Part shown: positions 1-10,602 of the stretch, one piece after another
How positions within the stretch are numbered: the first letter of the stretch is position 1
Layout of the letters: the number at the start of each line of letters is the position of its first letter
Origin: Sipunculus nudus
Lineage: Eukaryota; Annelida; Sipuncula; Golfingiida; Sipunculidae
Assembly: GCA_026874595.1 (NCBI GenBank)
Contig: CM049314.1
Span: 12,888,729 to 12,952,728, forward strand
Direction of reading: 5' to 3'
Length of the DNA stretch: 64,000 bases
Notes under the pieces: model-generated
What the model was told of the DNA's origin: nothing
Databases searched by the model: none
What the model saw: the letters and a program-made list of their open reading frames with translations, nothing else
Program-made: the position numbers and the translations under genes

Positions 1-590
1 CCTGCTGTGTGCTGCAAATTTTAAATATAGTTCTGGGTGACAGATTCACTGGATATGCCATCATGTGAGGCATAGACTTAAACTTGAAACACTATGTATA
101 CATATTCTTGAGGCAATTATTTATAGATGTACTTTAGATAAACCAAGTTATCACTTCAGAAATTAAAATGGAAATGTCTTATTTATGTATCTAGAAACAT
201 GTTTTGAGCTGAATGTTGAACACTGTTTATTGATTGTCCCCTGAATATTAGATCTGACTGTATGGGTGGAACAGATAAGACTAATTTCATGTTGATAGAG
301 TCACAATGCTAAAGGGGCCAGCATAGACTTGGACCTTCAATACAGTGCATAGTCATAAAGCTAAACATTAAATTTTAAATTACTAAACACAAGTTCATAT
401 TGAATCACTCTTTTCATTTATAACACTTTTATTTTACATTAAGCTGAATGTTGTACACTGTTTATTGATTGTGCACTTTAATCATTGTAACCCTGGTGGT
501 ACAATACAAAATCTAAAATGTAGCATAGCCAAAAATAAAATAAAATACAGAAAATTATAACATTCATCTAGTTTATGCACCAGCTAGGGG
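1..590. other. AT-rich non-coding stretch
   Basis: No convincing reading frame, splice-bounded exon or terminal repeat is visible. A short phrase around 'gctgaatgttg' followed by 'acactgtttattgatt' occurs near 210 and again near 443, so part of it is an old local duplication. It leads into the first copy of the family-1 3' module. Confidence 0.5.
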
Positions 591-639
591 GGTGGGAGAG
601 CAGGGCAGAGGGGAAGCCTGCTAGTAGTGGCCAAGCTAA

Positions 640-1454
640 GCCAAGGTAAGCTGCCTGGGGTGGGTTACGTAATGCAAGTGAAGACTGTATTACTAGATGG
701 GCCAGATGTAAACAACACTTGACATGGTGTATGAAAACTTGAATAAAAGCTACTCTTTTCAAACAATTCCTTTGAAATTTCAGATTTTAAAAGATTAAAT
801 CCTTATGTATATATGCTGTGAAAATTAAATCAACAGTGCTTACAGGGAAAAAAATGTGCCATTGCCAAAGTTGGACAAAATTTAAGGTACTGATTTCTTA
901 TTTATGCTAATAACTTGAAAAATTTGCAAAATTCAGATCTAATTTTGGGTAAACAATTGAATCTTGATTAAATAAAGTTATATTCCTGAAAAAAAGTCTC
1001 CAGCCTCAGCAATTCTCATGTTAAGTGAGCAAATATATTTCCTGATTTTTAAGAAACTGCATTATATTTGGGCCCATAACTTCAAAATAATACCCAATAC
1101 TAACCTAATTTTTGGTATGTGCACAGAAAATGTATGGAAAAATATGAATACTAAATATGATCAAAAACAGATCAGTGGTTTTGATATTAGGCAGCTTTGA
1201 AGTGTAACAATGGCTTTTTTATGGAAAACGGAGGTTATTCCTTAATATCTCGAAGGAACGAAGTCCTAATGACCCAATTTTTGGTATGGTAGGAGATTTT
1301 GGGGACATCTATTGGTATGCAGAATTTTGGATTTGTAGGTCCAACGGTTTTAAAACGTGCCCTGTTAACGGACGGACGGCCAGACGGCCGGACGGACGAC
1401 GGACAAAGGACCACGACTATAGCTCAGATGACTTATAGTCAGCTGAGCTAGAAA
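640..1454 (+). repeat. family-1 3' module, copy 1
   Basis: This stretch matches the modules ending near 4769, 9267 and 13224. Shared landmarks in order are the 'cagtgcttacaggga' phrase near 835, 'gggcccataac' near 1070, 'gatattaggcag' near 1180, an ACGG-rich tract near 1370-1402, and the 3' hairpin AGCTCAG...CTGAGCT at about 1421-1449. The terminal 10-mer TCAGCTGAGC is at 1439-1448 and is followed by TAGAAA instead of TAAAAA. No partner 5' end was found upstream, so this copy is probably 5'-truncated. It has no coding capacity. Confidence 0.7.
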
Positions 1455-1605
1455 CATGTTTTACTTCCACATAAACCTTATTTTGCCATTCTGCTTCTGC
1501 ATTTATGATTCAGTAAATTCCTATGTTTCCTTTCACCATTTTTTTTTCTTATGATTGCTATACCCCACCTTATTCCATGATTTTTATATATTTATTTACC
1601 GTTAG

Positions 1606-1757
1606 GTGCAGTCAGAGAAAATCCACTGGCTGAAAGGGTCATCGACGAGGATGTAAAGAAAACAATCCAAAGCTGCTTGAGGTTTGCTTGGGACAGGTAC
1701 GGAGGGAAAAAGAAGACACAGGTGTTGAAGTTCGGAGGAAGCACAGGAAACAGTTGA
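1606..1757 (+). CDS. candidate terminal coding exon, unrecognised
   Basis: A possible acceptor (pyrimidine-rich stretch then TTAG, ending at 1605) is followed by an open frame of 49 codons closing with TGA at 1755-1757. It starts in phase 2, so two bases belong to a split codon. The predicted peptide is charged and non-repetitive, with a segment reading RFAWDRYGGKKKTQVLKFGG near its end, unlike the surrounding translated repeats. I do not recognise the family. No upstream exon could be placed, so it may be the last exon of a gene starting left of the window, or a retained gene fragment. Confidence is limited because the call rests on one exon. Confidence 0.35.
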
Positions 1758-2208
1758 GACCACATTTGTTGATGATTAAGAACTAAATTAATTATAACAA
1801 AATATATAATTATTGTAGTCTGTAGAGTGTTAGAATATAGTCATATAATTATTAACTAGTTAAGAACGTATTTTAGTGTTACTCTTCTTACTTGTGCTTC
1901 CTTTTACTTCTGCTTACTTGTTTATGAGGTTGTATCCTGTTATGTTAATCCTCTCGCCCCTGTCTCTCCATCTTCTTTTTTCTTCAGGGCACATCAGTAA
2001 AAGTGAGGCATTCATCCTTTGTCTATAACTTTTTTATTAAAGCCTGACCTCCATGCCTGTATTTGTGTATGCACATATAAATGTTTATATCTCATACATG
2101 CTGAAATTCCTCAATGGTGAATTTTATTAGTATATCACATTTCTGGATTGCAGGATTATTTGCTCAGCCTCTCTCTCTCTCTCTCTCTCATATACCTACT
2201 ATATATAT
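1758..2208. other. non-coding spacer with CT and TA microsatellites
   Basis: This AT-rich spacer contains a (CT)n run near 2169-2190 and a short (TA)n run near 2202-2210. I see nothing else in it. Confidence 0.5.
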
Positions 2209-2546
2209 ATGTTGAAGAAACTAAAGGGAGAAGCACAAGCAAGAACCAAGAAAGGGATCATCTCAGTTACTGAAGTGTTGTTATCATTGGGCCAGCATGG
2301 CATAGCCTTTTGCGGAACTTGCAAAAAGACAAGCAAGAAGAAACTGGCAATTTTAACTTCTTCATCAAATGGAAGTCAAAATATGACACAGATCTTTTAG
2401 ACAACCTTACATACAGTAGCAAAGCAGGAAGGTACACATCACCTAAATTAGAAAATGAAATGATAAACATTTCTGAGGATGAGATTAGTATGAATATTGT
2501 TAAAGCAATACCACAAAACTGGTCAGTGATGGCATATGAGACATAA
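2209..2546 (+). pseudogene. hAT / ZMYM1-like transposase fragment (DUF4371-type)
   Basis: Two overlapping frames, 2209-2400 and 2310-2546, together carry a recognisable stretch of the DUF4371 region found in zinc-finger MYM-type protein 1-like hAT-derived transposases. A phrase of the type 'LSLGQHGIAFCG' is followed in the other frame by a GNF-x-FFIKWK segment and then 'YTSPKLENEMINI', where family members usually read like YxSxxIQNEIIxIxGD. The switch between frames shows at least one frameshift. The catalytic part and any C-terminal dimerisation region are missing. It is a dead fragment, probably of a cut-and-paste element. Terminal inverted repeats were not found. The family call rests on remembered motif resemblance. 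Confidence 0.6.
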
Positions 2547-2691
2547 GACAGTTCAACAAGTCAGCAAATAAGTGTATGCATCGGGTTTGTTCTTGAAAAT
2601 GAAGTCCCTTAAGAATTCTTTCTATTTATAGAGACTGAGAAAATGGATGCTGAAAAAATTTCTACCAAACTTCTTTCTACCTTAAATAAGT

Positions 2692-2718
2692 GACCCATGG
2701 GTCATGACGCTCAGCTGA
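2692..2718 (+). repeat. family-1 5' terminus, copy a (solitary)
   Basis: The palindrome GACCCATGGGTC lies at 2692-2703 and the 10-mer GCTCAGCTGA at 2709-2718, the exact reverse complement of the family-1 3' 10-mer. The leading ACAAG is degraded to a TAAGT-like sequence. No 3' end belongs uniquely to it, so it may be a truncated copy or a local duplication of the next terminus. Confidence 0.6.
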
Positions 2719-2849
2719 CTGGGAAGAGATTCGCAAAAGGAAATTTTATCATCTGAATGGTAGTGTATGCCCATTCAACTGAAGCATCAAACAGATTAAA
2801 GCAACAGTCCAAGATTGTGTCTGTAGTTATATATCTCAAAAATAGAGAA

Positions 2850-4769
2850 ACAAGGGACCTATGGGTCACTATGCTCAGCTGACATTAACCTTGAAGGTAA
2901 AAATCTAAAATAATATCAAATGGAGATAAAGTGTAAGAGGAAGAGGTAATAAAGGCCATGGTTGGTTTATATGATTGGTTTGTATTGATAAGCAAGAAAT
3001 TGTTGCAAATAATATTTTGTGACCTGACCATGTGTTCCCTAATGTTGAAACTGAAGCATGTGAGCAGTTTGTGAACAAATGATCTGTAAAATTACCATGA
3101 TCATTAGTTGGCTTTTCGATTAACTGTTGACATTTCAGTAGTTTACACATTTGTTCAATCAAATCTTTTTTTTGTATAATATAAATTATTAAATATTTTT
3201 TTTTTATGAAATGTATACAGTTGAAATATAACTAATTAACAACATAAAACATGGCAAACAAAGCCTGATCTCAAATTCTGCTGATGCAGGAAAATAATGA
3301 ACAAATGTTTGTAACAAATCCTCATTTTTTTATCACATCAATTTTTTTTTTAATTTAAGTTTATATTTCTATACATTTCAATATAACATATATATCTGAA
3401 TATAAAAGTTGATTCATAATTCTCAATTGCATCATCATAAATCTCAATCTTGTCAGATAACACCACATCATGCATACAAATGTTTATTTATTTTTTACCA
3501 CAAAAATATATCTTTTAAATCTGCAAAACAATAAATGTCTAAAAAAAATACTTGATTTAGATTTCACAATTTTGAATTGTGTCTTTATTTATCCATAATG
3601 TGCTTCATATTTTATCATAATTCAAGCATACTGATGGGTTCCATTATGATTGGTAAAATCATTTAAAAGAAAAATGATTTCTTTAAAAATGTTACATTAA
3701 ACAACATTGCATCTTCTGGATTATACCTTGAATTACTTTTTTAAGGAAAGTTTTTGCATATCAGAGTGGAAACAGCATTACAATTAAGGAGATACAGTGA
3801 AAACAATAATACTGCATAACATTTGGTGGGTTGGGTTTGCGGGGGGGGGGGGGGGGGGGGGGGGAATGGGGTGGTGATATCAGAATAACTGTACACCTGT
3901 CACAGCAGGGGATCTCCCCCAGTGACTGTAACAAATCAGAAACCCTGGCATAGCTGACTTCCAGTGACCTGGAGTGGGACCCTGCATCTGTAATCTGTAA
4001 TCAAAGCAAATGACTACAATAGAGCCTCAAGAAAAATATCAATAACTTGCTTAATTTTCAAGCTTTTACTTCCAAATTTCAGATTTAAACAAATTAAATA
4101 TTTATGTTTACATGCTGTGAAAATTAAATCAATGGTACTTACAGGAAAAAAACGTGCCATGGTCAAAGTTGGGCAAAATTTAAGGTACTGATTTTATTTT
4201 TATGCTAATTACTTAAAAAATTTACAAAATTCAGATCTAATTTTGGGTAAACAATTGAATCTTAATTAAACATAGTTATATACTTGGGAAAATAGACTCT
4301 AGTTTCAAAATTTTTCATGTTAAGTGAGTAAATATTTTTCCTGATTTTTTACAAAGTCCATTATGTTTGGGCCCATAACTTAAAGAATTTATACTTAACA
4401 GACTTAATTTCTGGCATGTACATAGGAACTATATAGAAGAATATTTATGGTTAATATGAGGAAAAACAGATGAGTGGTTTTGAAATTAGGCAGTCCTGAA
4501 GTGTGAAAATAGGATTTAAATAAAAAATTGAGGTTTTTCCTTAATTTCTCAAAGGAACGAAGTCGCAAAGACCCAGTTTTCGGCTTGGTAGGAGATCTTG
4601 GGGACATCTAACATTATGCTGAATTTTGGATTCCTAGGTCTTACGGTTTCAAAACGTGCCACATCTACGGACGGACGGACGGACGGACGGACGGACGGAC
4701 AGACGGACGGACGACGGACAATGGACCACGACTATAGCTCAGATGACTTATAGTCAGCTGAGCTAAAAA
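2850..4769 (+). repeat. family-1 element, candidate full-length copy b
   Basis: The 5' end reads ACAAG then the near-palindrome GACCTATGGGTC (2856-2867) and GCTCAGCTGA (2873-2882). The 3' end has TCAGCTGAGC at 4754-4763 followed by TAAAAA. Between about 3990 and 4769 the sequence matches the 3' modules of the other copies, including an (ACGG)n tract at about 4671-4717. The 2890-3840 part does not clearly match the longer copies, so this may be a different subfamily or a composite of two insertions. No target-site duplication is evident. A 24-base G run sits inside at 3841-3864. Confidence 0.5.
3841..3864 (+). repeat. poly-G tract
   Basis: Twenty-four consecutive G residues interrupt AT-rich sequence. 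Homopolymers this long are unstable and their length is often wrong in assemblies. Confidence 0.95.
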
Positions 4770-4789
4770 TGCATAGACTTTAAAAAAAA

Positions 4790-5530
4790 TACAGGTAGCT
4801 CCACCAGTCTGCAGAAACTAATAAAAGCACTTAATGGTCAATATCCATGCAAAGAATCATGGTAATCTCTGCATTAGTTGTTCAGATACTTCAGCTTTTG
4901 TATCAAATTTTCCATTATTCTGAGGGATACTTTGGAGTCCTATAGCTTGAAGGATATGGGTAACACAGACCTAATTTCAGGTTTCCACAGGCACTTTTCA
5001 TGGGCCTCCTTGCATGACAAGAATGAAGATTCTAGGTCCAGTTGTTACAATTTGTGCCAGGTTAAAAGATGACAGCATCCTTCAAGGTCTCAAAAATAGA
5101 GAAAAAAATTCGAAAAATTGAATAAAATATAGGTGGCACCACCAGTCTGCAGAAACTGATGAAACAATCCATGATCAATATCCATGCAAAGAATCATGCT
5201 GATCTCTGCATTAGTTGTTCAGATACTTCAGCTTTTGTATCAAATTTTCCATTATTCTGAGGAATTCTTCGGAGTCCTATAGCTTAAAGGATATGGGAAA
5301 CAGAGACCTAATTTCAGGTTTCCACAGACACTTTTCATGGGCCTCCTTGCATGACAAGAATGAAGGTTCTAGGTCCAGTTGTTACGATTTGTACTCTGTT
5401 GACAGATAACCACATCTTTAAAGGTCTCAAAAATAGAGAAAAAAATTTGTAAAAATTTGATAAAAAATAGAGGTGGTGCACCCAGTCTGCAGAAACTGAT
5501 GGTGCACCTCATGATCAATATGAATGCCAA
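4790..5530 (+). repeat. ~340-bp tandem repeat, about 2.2 copies
   Basis: The phrase 'cagtctgcagaaact' recurs near 4805, 5144 and 5484, a period close to 340 bp. The first two units carry near-identical open frames (4878-5072 and 5215-5409), which is expected from duplication and not evidence of coding. A related sequence near 49580-49680 precedes another family-1 3' end, so this unit probably comes from an internal part of a family-1 subfamily. Confidence 0.75.
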
Positions 5531-8500
5531 CAAGGGACTCATGGGTCATGGCGCTCAGCTGTTATATATGATAAAAAATATGATTTGGGAAAGAGGCACA
5601 TGCTGGTTTTGTGTGGTAATAAATATATGCTTTATTATGAGTTGTATGTGTTCAGCTCATGTATGATTTTGATAGTATCTTTGGAGACAGGGAAGAGGAT
5701 TGATTTCATTTATTTTATTAACAAATGGAGTGCAATTGTCACACAGATTTTGACTTGGCCATATAACTTAAAAGCAGCACATATAATAAAAGAGTTTAAC
5801 TATTTATTAAAATTTAATAACAACTAGAATACGGGAAGTCGACAAGCGACTACGTGTATCCGCCTAAATCAGAGTGGAACGGATGAAGTGAGGCATGAAT
5901 TGAGTGGCAAGGGGAAATAGAGTGAAGTGTTGCATATTAGCATGGATGTCTGCAGCCAAATTGTGTATATAGGTTGCCCCCCCACCACAAAATCCAGAAA
6001 GCCGTCCAAGTTGTATACATATGCAAAATTTAAGGCAGATAAGTCAAACCACTACATGTATATGAGTGATTTTAGCCCGTGGCAGACAAACAGATGGACG
6101 CTGAGCAAAAATGGTTGCAGGTGACGCCACCAGTTTTGCGTATGATAAAGAGCTATGTGAGAACTATACACATGCAAAACTTTGGCCCAATCGGTCAAAC
6201 GGTTCCCAAGATATGAGCTTGGATGTCTGCTGCATAAACTAGAATGCAGGTGGCGCCACCTGTCATAAAATCAAGAGAGCTGTCGGGGATTTATAAACCT
6301 GCAAAATTTTAGCCAGATATGTCAAACCACTGCCGAGATATGAGTGATTTTATCCCATGGCAGACAAACAGACAGGAGCTGTGCAAAATGGCTGCAGGTG
6401 GCGCCACCAGTTTTGCGTATGATAAAGAGCTATGTGAGATCTATACACATGCAAAATTTTGGCCCCATCGGTCAAACGGTTCCCGAGATATGAGCTTGGA
6501 TGTCTGCAGCGTAAACGTGAATGTAGGTGGTGCCACCTGTCACAAAATCAGAAAAGCTATCCAGGATGTATACGCATGCCGAATTTCAGGTGAATTAGTC
6601 AAGTCACTGCAGAGATATGAGTGATTTTAACCCAAGGCAGACGGACAGATGGACACTGTGCAAACATGGTTGCAGGTGGCGCCACCATTTTTTGTGTATG
6701 TTATAAAGCTCTCCAAGGGCTACAATTGTGCAAAAAAATTTTCCTGATCGGTCAAACGGTTCCCGAGATATGAGCTTGGATGTCTGCAGCATAAACATGA
6801 ATGTAGGTGGCGCCACCTGTCATAAAATCAGAAAAGCTATCCAGGATGTATACGCATGCCAAATTTCAGGTGAATTAGTCAAGTCACTGCAGAGATATGA
6901 GTGATTTTAATCCCAGGTTTCATAAAATTCCGCCCAGTGGTTACGGAGGAGTTCTCCGGACACCTACGCGGCGGCGGCGTGCAGCTGAAAACATAGTATC
7001 CGTAAAACTCTGTTTTGGCGGATACAAATATTGTGCCATTATAATTTTTATTTTAAAAAAATAAGAAAATCATATGATTTTTAAAATAAAATATAACTGA
7101 AATGATTATTGAAATAATATTATAGAATATATTCATAAATGCATTCATGAATACATTCTGAAAGTATCTGCACTTGTATTCAAATACTTTCATATTACCT
7201 GAATTCCCATTCTTTTGCAATAAAATTTTTTAATGCAGTATATATTCATATTCGTATTCAAATACATTTGCAACGCATACCATGTCTATTATTTATTCAG
7301 TTTTAGCCAAACAATGATGTTGCAAATCCAGAATATACAAAATTCACAAATTTAAATAATGAGCATAAGTACCTGGTTTTATGGCTTTTATTTATATTAA
7401 AAAAAAATAAATGTAATATATTCACTTTGGACTACTTTCACATCAATCTACACACTAGACACAGTAGGAATCTAGATTAATATTATCAACTGCATCTTTG
7501 TCTATCATTAATTTCCTTCATATGATCCCTAATGATTAGTAATGAATAATATGATTTATCTTTTTATCATTAAAATTTAACTGAAAAATACCATAGGTGA
7601 CTGCATGGTGTTATTTGGAATAACATTGACATTGACATTCTATCCATCCATACAAGATTCTTACATCATCAGTAACAGTAATTTTCTGTTACTCATCAAC
7701 TAACAAATTCCTTTTCTATTAATTTTTCTTTAATTTGTTATTAAAAACCAATAAAATATTATTAATTTATTGTTTATTGTTACGTTGTTTTTCAAAACAA
7801 CTACTAGATGAGTTGGACACCTTGATCAACTGTGGCTGGGGATTAGCTGCCTAGCTGCCCCAGTGTATGCTTCGCTCAAGCGTGCATAATTTGATGAAAG
7901 GTCAAAAAGGTCAACATACAGGTGACTCAAGAGGGGCTTGATTGTGCTTTGGTCTGACATGGTCTCATAAAAACATTAATAAAAGCCACAATATTTGGCC
8001 AGTTTGTTTCAGCTTTCTAAACTACAAATATGAAATCCTTATGTGTGCATGATATTAAAATTATATCAACAGTGCTCTCAGGAAACAAACATGCCATGGT
8101 CAAAGTTGGGCAAAATTTAAGGTACTAATTTTATATTTATACTAATAACTTATAAAATTTGAAAAATTCAGAACTAATATTTGGTATTCAATTGAATCTT
8201 GATTAAATAATGTTACATCCCTGACAAAAAATCTCTAGCTTCAGCAATCCTCTTGTTAAGGGAGTAAATATATTTCTTGATTTTTTTAAAAAGTGCATCA
8301 TGTTTGGGCCCATAAGTCAGATCAGTGGTTTTGATATTAGGCAGTCTTACAGTGTAACAATGGGTTTTTAATGGAAAAAATGAAGTTTTCATAAATATTT
8401 CGTAGGAATTCAGTCCTAGTGATCAAATTCTTGGAATGGTAGGGGATTTTGGAAACATCTAACTGTATGCCAAATTTAAGGAACTTAAGAGCTGAAGCTG

Positions 8501-9267
8501 GGGAGCTGAGCTCTAGCAAACTGCATAACACTAGCTTGATGTAAACAATATGTGACATGGTGCTTGAAAACTTGAATAAAATATACAGTTTTTGATCAAC
8601 TGGTTTCAAATTTTTGGTGTTAACAGCTAAAATGGTAACAAAAACATGCTTTGAAAATTAAATCCTCAGCAGTTACAGGGAAAAAACGTGCCATGATAAA
8701 ACTTGGGCACAATTTAAGGTACCAATTTTATATTTTTGCCAATATTTAAAAAAATTTGACAGATTTTGATCTAATTTTTGGTATACAATTAAATTTTGAT
8801 CAATTATAGTTGTATTACTGAAAAAAAAGTCCCTACCTTGAACACTTTTGGTCTTAAGTGACCAAATATCTTTCATGATTTTTTTACAAAGTCCATTATG
8901 TTTGGGCCCATAACTTTTTTAAATTAATAATACTGACTTAATTTCTGGCATGTACATAGGAACTATATAGAGGAATATTTATGGTAAATATGAAGAAAAC
9001 CAGATGAGTGGTATTGATATTAGGCAGTCCTGAAGTGTAAAAACAGATTTCTAATAAAAAATTGAGGTTTTTCCTTAATTTCTCAAAGGAACGAAGTCGC
9101 AAAGACCCAGTTTTCGACTTGGTAGGAGATCTTGGGGACATCTAATATTATGCTATATTTTGGTTTCCTAGGTTTTACAGTTTCAAAACGTGCCACATCT
9201 ACCGACGGACTGACAGACAAATGGACGGACAACGGACAATGGACCACAACTATAGCTCAGATAAAAA
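5530..9267 (+). mobile_element. family-1 element copy c, split by a nested Helitron
   Basis: The 5' end (ACAAG, degraded palindrome, 10-mer GCTCAGCTGT at 5553-5562) starts at 5530. The body matches 10603-13224 on both sides of the block at 5824-7022. Removing that 1199-bp block leaves about 2539 bp, close to the 2622 bp of the uninterrupted copy. Inside, a ~640-bp module is present twice in tandem (starting near 8050 and 8665). The 3' end is damaged: 20 bases covering the loop and right arm of the terminal hairpin are missing, so AGCTCAGA runs directly into TAAAAA at 9261. There is no coding capacity, so it must rely on proteins from elsewhere. The transposition class is unknown. Confidence 0.7.
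5824..7022 (-). mobile_element. non-autonomous Helitron-like element, copy 1
   Basis: Read on the minus strand, the element starts TCCGCC directly after an A, and ends with a hairpin (stem GTAGTCG with one mismatch, loop CTTGT), a short spacer and CTAG directly before a T. TC at the 5' end, a 3' hairpin, CTRR and insertion between A and T are the standard marks of Helitrons. It interrupts a family-1 element whose other copy (10603-13224) shows the empty arrangement. Internally it has diverged ~140-bp modules, most with the palindrome GGTGGCGCCACC. It encodes no Rep/helicase. Copy 2 lies in the other orientation at 46698-48406. Confidence 0.8.
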
Positions 9268-9316
9268 TGTTTCATGATCAATGACATAAAATGGAATTTA
9301 TTTTTCCTTTAAACAG

Positions 9317-9391
9317 CTTCAACAGGAGCTTAGATCAATGGAGCTGTACAATCAGAACCCTCCTGGTCAACACAGCCATCAGCAGCCTCAG
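9317..9391 (+). CDS. BEN-like gene, exon 1 in window
   Basis: The stretch is bounded by a good acceptor (ccttt-aaacag) and donor (CAG|GTAACT) and is 25 codons long in phase 0 at both ends. The peptide starts with a short charged helix (LQQELRSMELYNQ) and continues as a Gln/His/Pro-rich linker. This composition fits a disordered region ahead of a C-terminal DNA-binding domain. Earlier exons could not be located among the repeats to the left. Confidence 0.55.
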
Positions 9392-9657
9392 GTAACTATC
9401 AGCTGCCTGTAAAACAGAAAATTTCAATCATCTCTTTTTACAAAGTCTCTTCATTTTTTTTTTTTATATTTTGAGTTCACCTGTAAAGGTCTTTTATTTC
9501 CAACTTTGTTTATTGTTTGAATTTTGCAGTCACTACGTCATTAAGGGTTTTTAGATGATAAGGTCTAGTCTAGTTTATAATGGGGAACAAACGAAAATTT
9601 AAATGTACAAAAAAGGATATTAATTTGTGTATTGATTTATTTATCCAATTTCCGCAG

Positions 9658-9727
9658 GATTCACTGGACTCTGCTGATAATAACAAATCCACTGAGGAAG
9701 CAGAGATAATTGAAGGAGGTTACAGTG
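9658..9727 (+). CDS. BEN-like gene, exon 2 in window
   Basis: This 70-base exon has an acceptor after a pyrimidine-rich stretch (tttccgcag) and a strong donor (GTGAGT). It starts in phase 0 and ends one base into a codon. The peptide is acidic and Ser/Asp rich (DSLDSADNNKSTEEAEIIEG), typical of a linker. Because its length is not a multiple of three, including or skipping it changes the frame of the next exon, so it is a plausible regulated cassette exon. Confidence 0.5.
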
Positions 9728-10421
9728 GTGAGTAAATGGCTTCACACTCATAAGAAAAGGTCAAATACAGGTCATGGGTGGCACAAAGTGTGGAGAGTGG
9801 TATGGGGTAAATGGCTTGCAAGCTAGGCTTCAGACCACAATCCACACTAAGACCAACTCCCAAAGTTCTGTACCACATGGGTGCACTATGTCCACTCAAG
9901 TATGAATGGGTACAGGTCATTGGTTAGGCCACCAGTCATCTATTGTCTGTATGAGCATGAATCATGGCAAGCCATGCAATAATACTAAGAAACTTGAGTT
10001 CTTGTATAATCTTTTTTATTATTCTGGGTGAGTCCCAAATGTTGCAGTTACCTTATTTCAGGTCACCCTAAGATGTTTAAGGACCTTCCTAGTTCTTCAA
10101 TTAGAATTTTCTTGGTCCAAAATTTATGATTTGGATCCCTCATATGGACAGATGGCCAGCCAGATGACTGTAGGGTGATGGCTATAGCTCAGCATAACCG
10201 TAAGTAAGTTAAGCTGAAAGTGTACAAGGAAAACATATACTGAAATGAACCAAGGAAATGGAAATACTATTGCATTAATCAAAAAATAAATATTAAGATG
10301 GTAAAAGAATGTCTACTAAAACCAGTGTCCCCTTATGTCCTCCTGTTAGTCTTGTACATTTAGTTCTGATGTACTTGAAACACAAAATAACACAAATGTG
10401 ATGCTCTTTTTTATGTTTTAG

Positions 10422-10582
10422 GCTCAGCTGGAGTCAGAAATTGTTCATCTGAAAATGTATCTCTAAGGCAGTAACCATGCTCTTTAGAACTCTGTTCACA
10501 GAGGAAGAAGTCTCAGGAAAGACACTGAAGGATGCATGTTGGAAACCTGCTGTTGACCAGGAAAAGATGTCTATCATCTACA
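10422..10582 (+). CDS. BEN-like gene, exon 3 (frame disrupted or alternative acceptor)
   Basis: A pyrimidine-rich acceptor ends at 10421 and a GTGAGT donor starts at 10583. From 10468 to the donor one frame reads AVTMLFRTLFTEEEVSG and continues through KPAVDQEK, resembling the first half of BEN domains (a LF-x(4)-EL segment, then a LDxxK segment). Neither upstream splice path into 10422 reaches that frame: with exon 2 included, translation stops at 10472-10474; with exon 2 skipped, it stops at 10464-10466 after a heptad-like peptide. A start at an internal AG at 10466-10467 joins phase 0 from exon 1 and opens the frame. Otherwise a small deletion near the repeated GCAG at 10468 has broken the gene. 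Confidence 0.5.
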
Positions 10583-10602
10583 GTGAGTATGAGGATGTAC
10601 AA

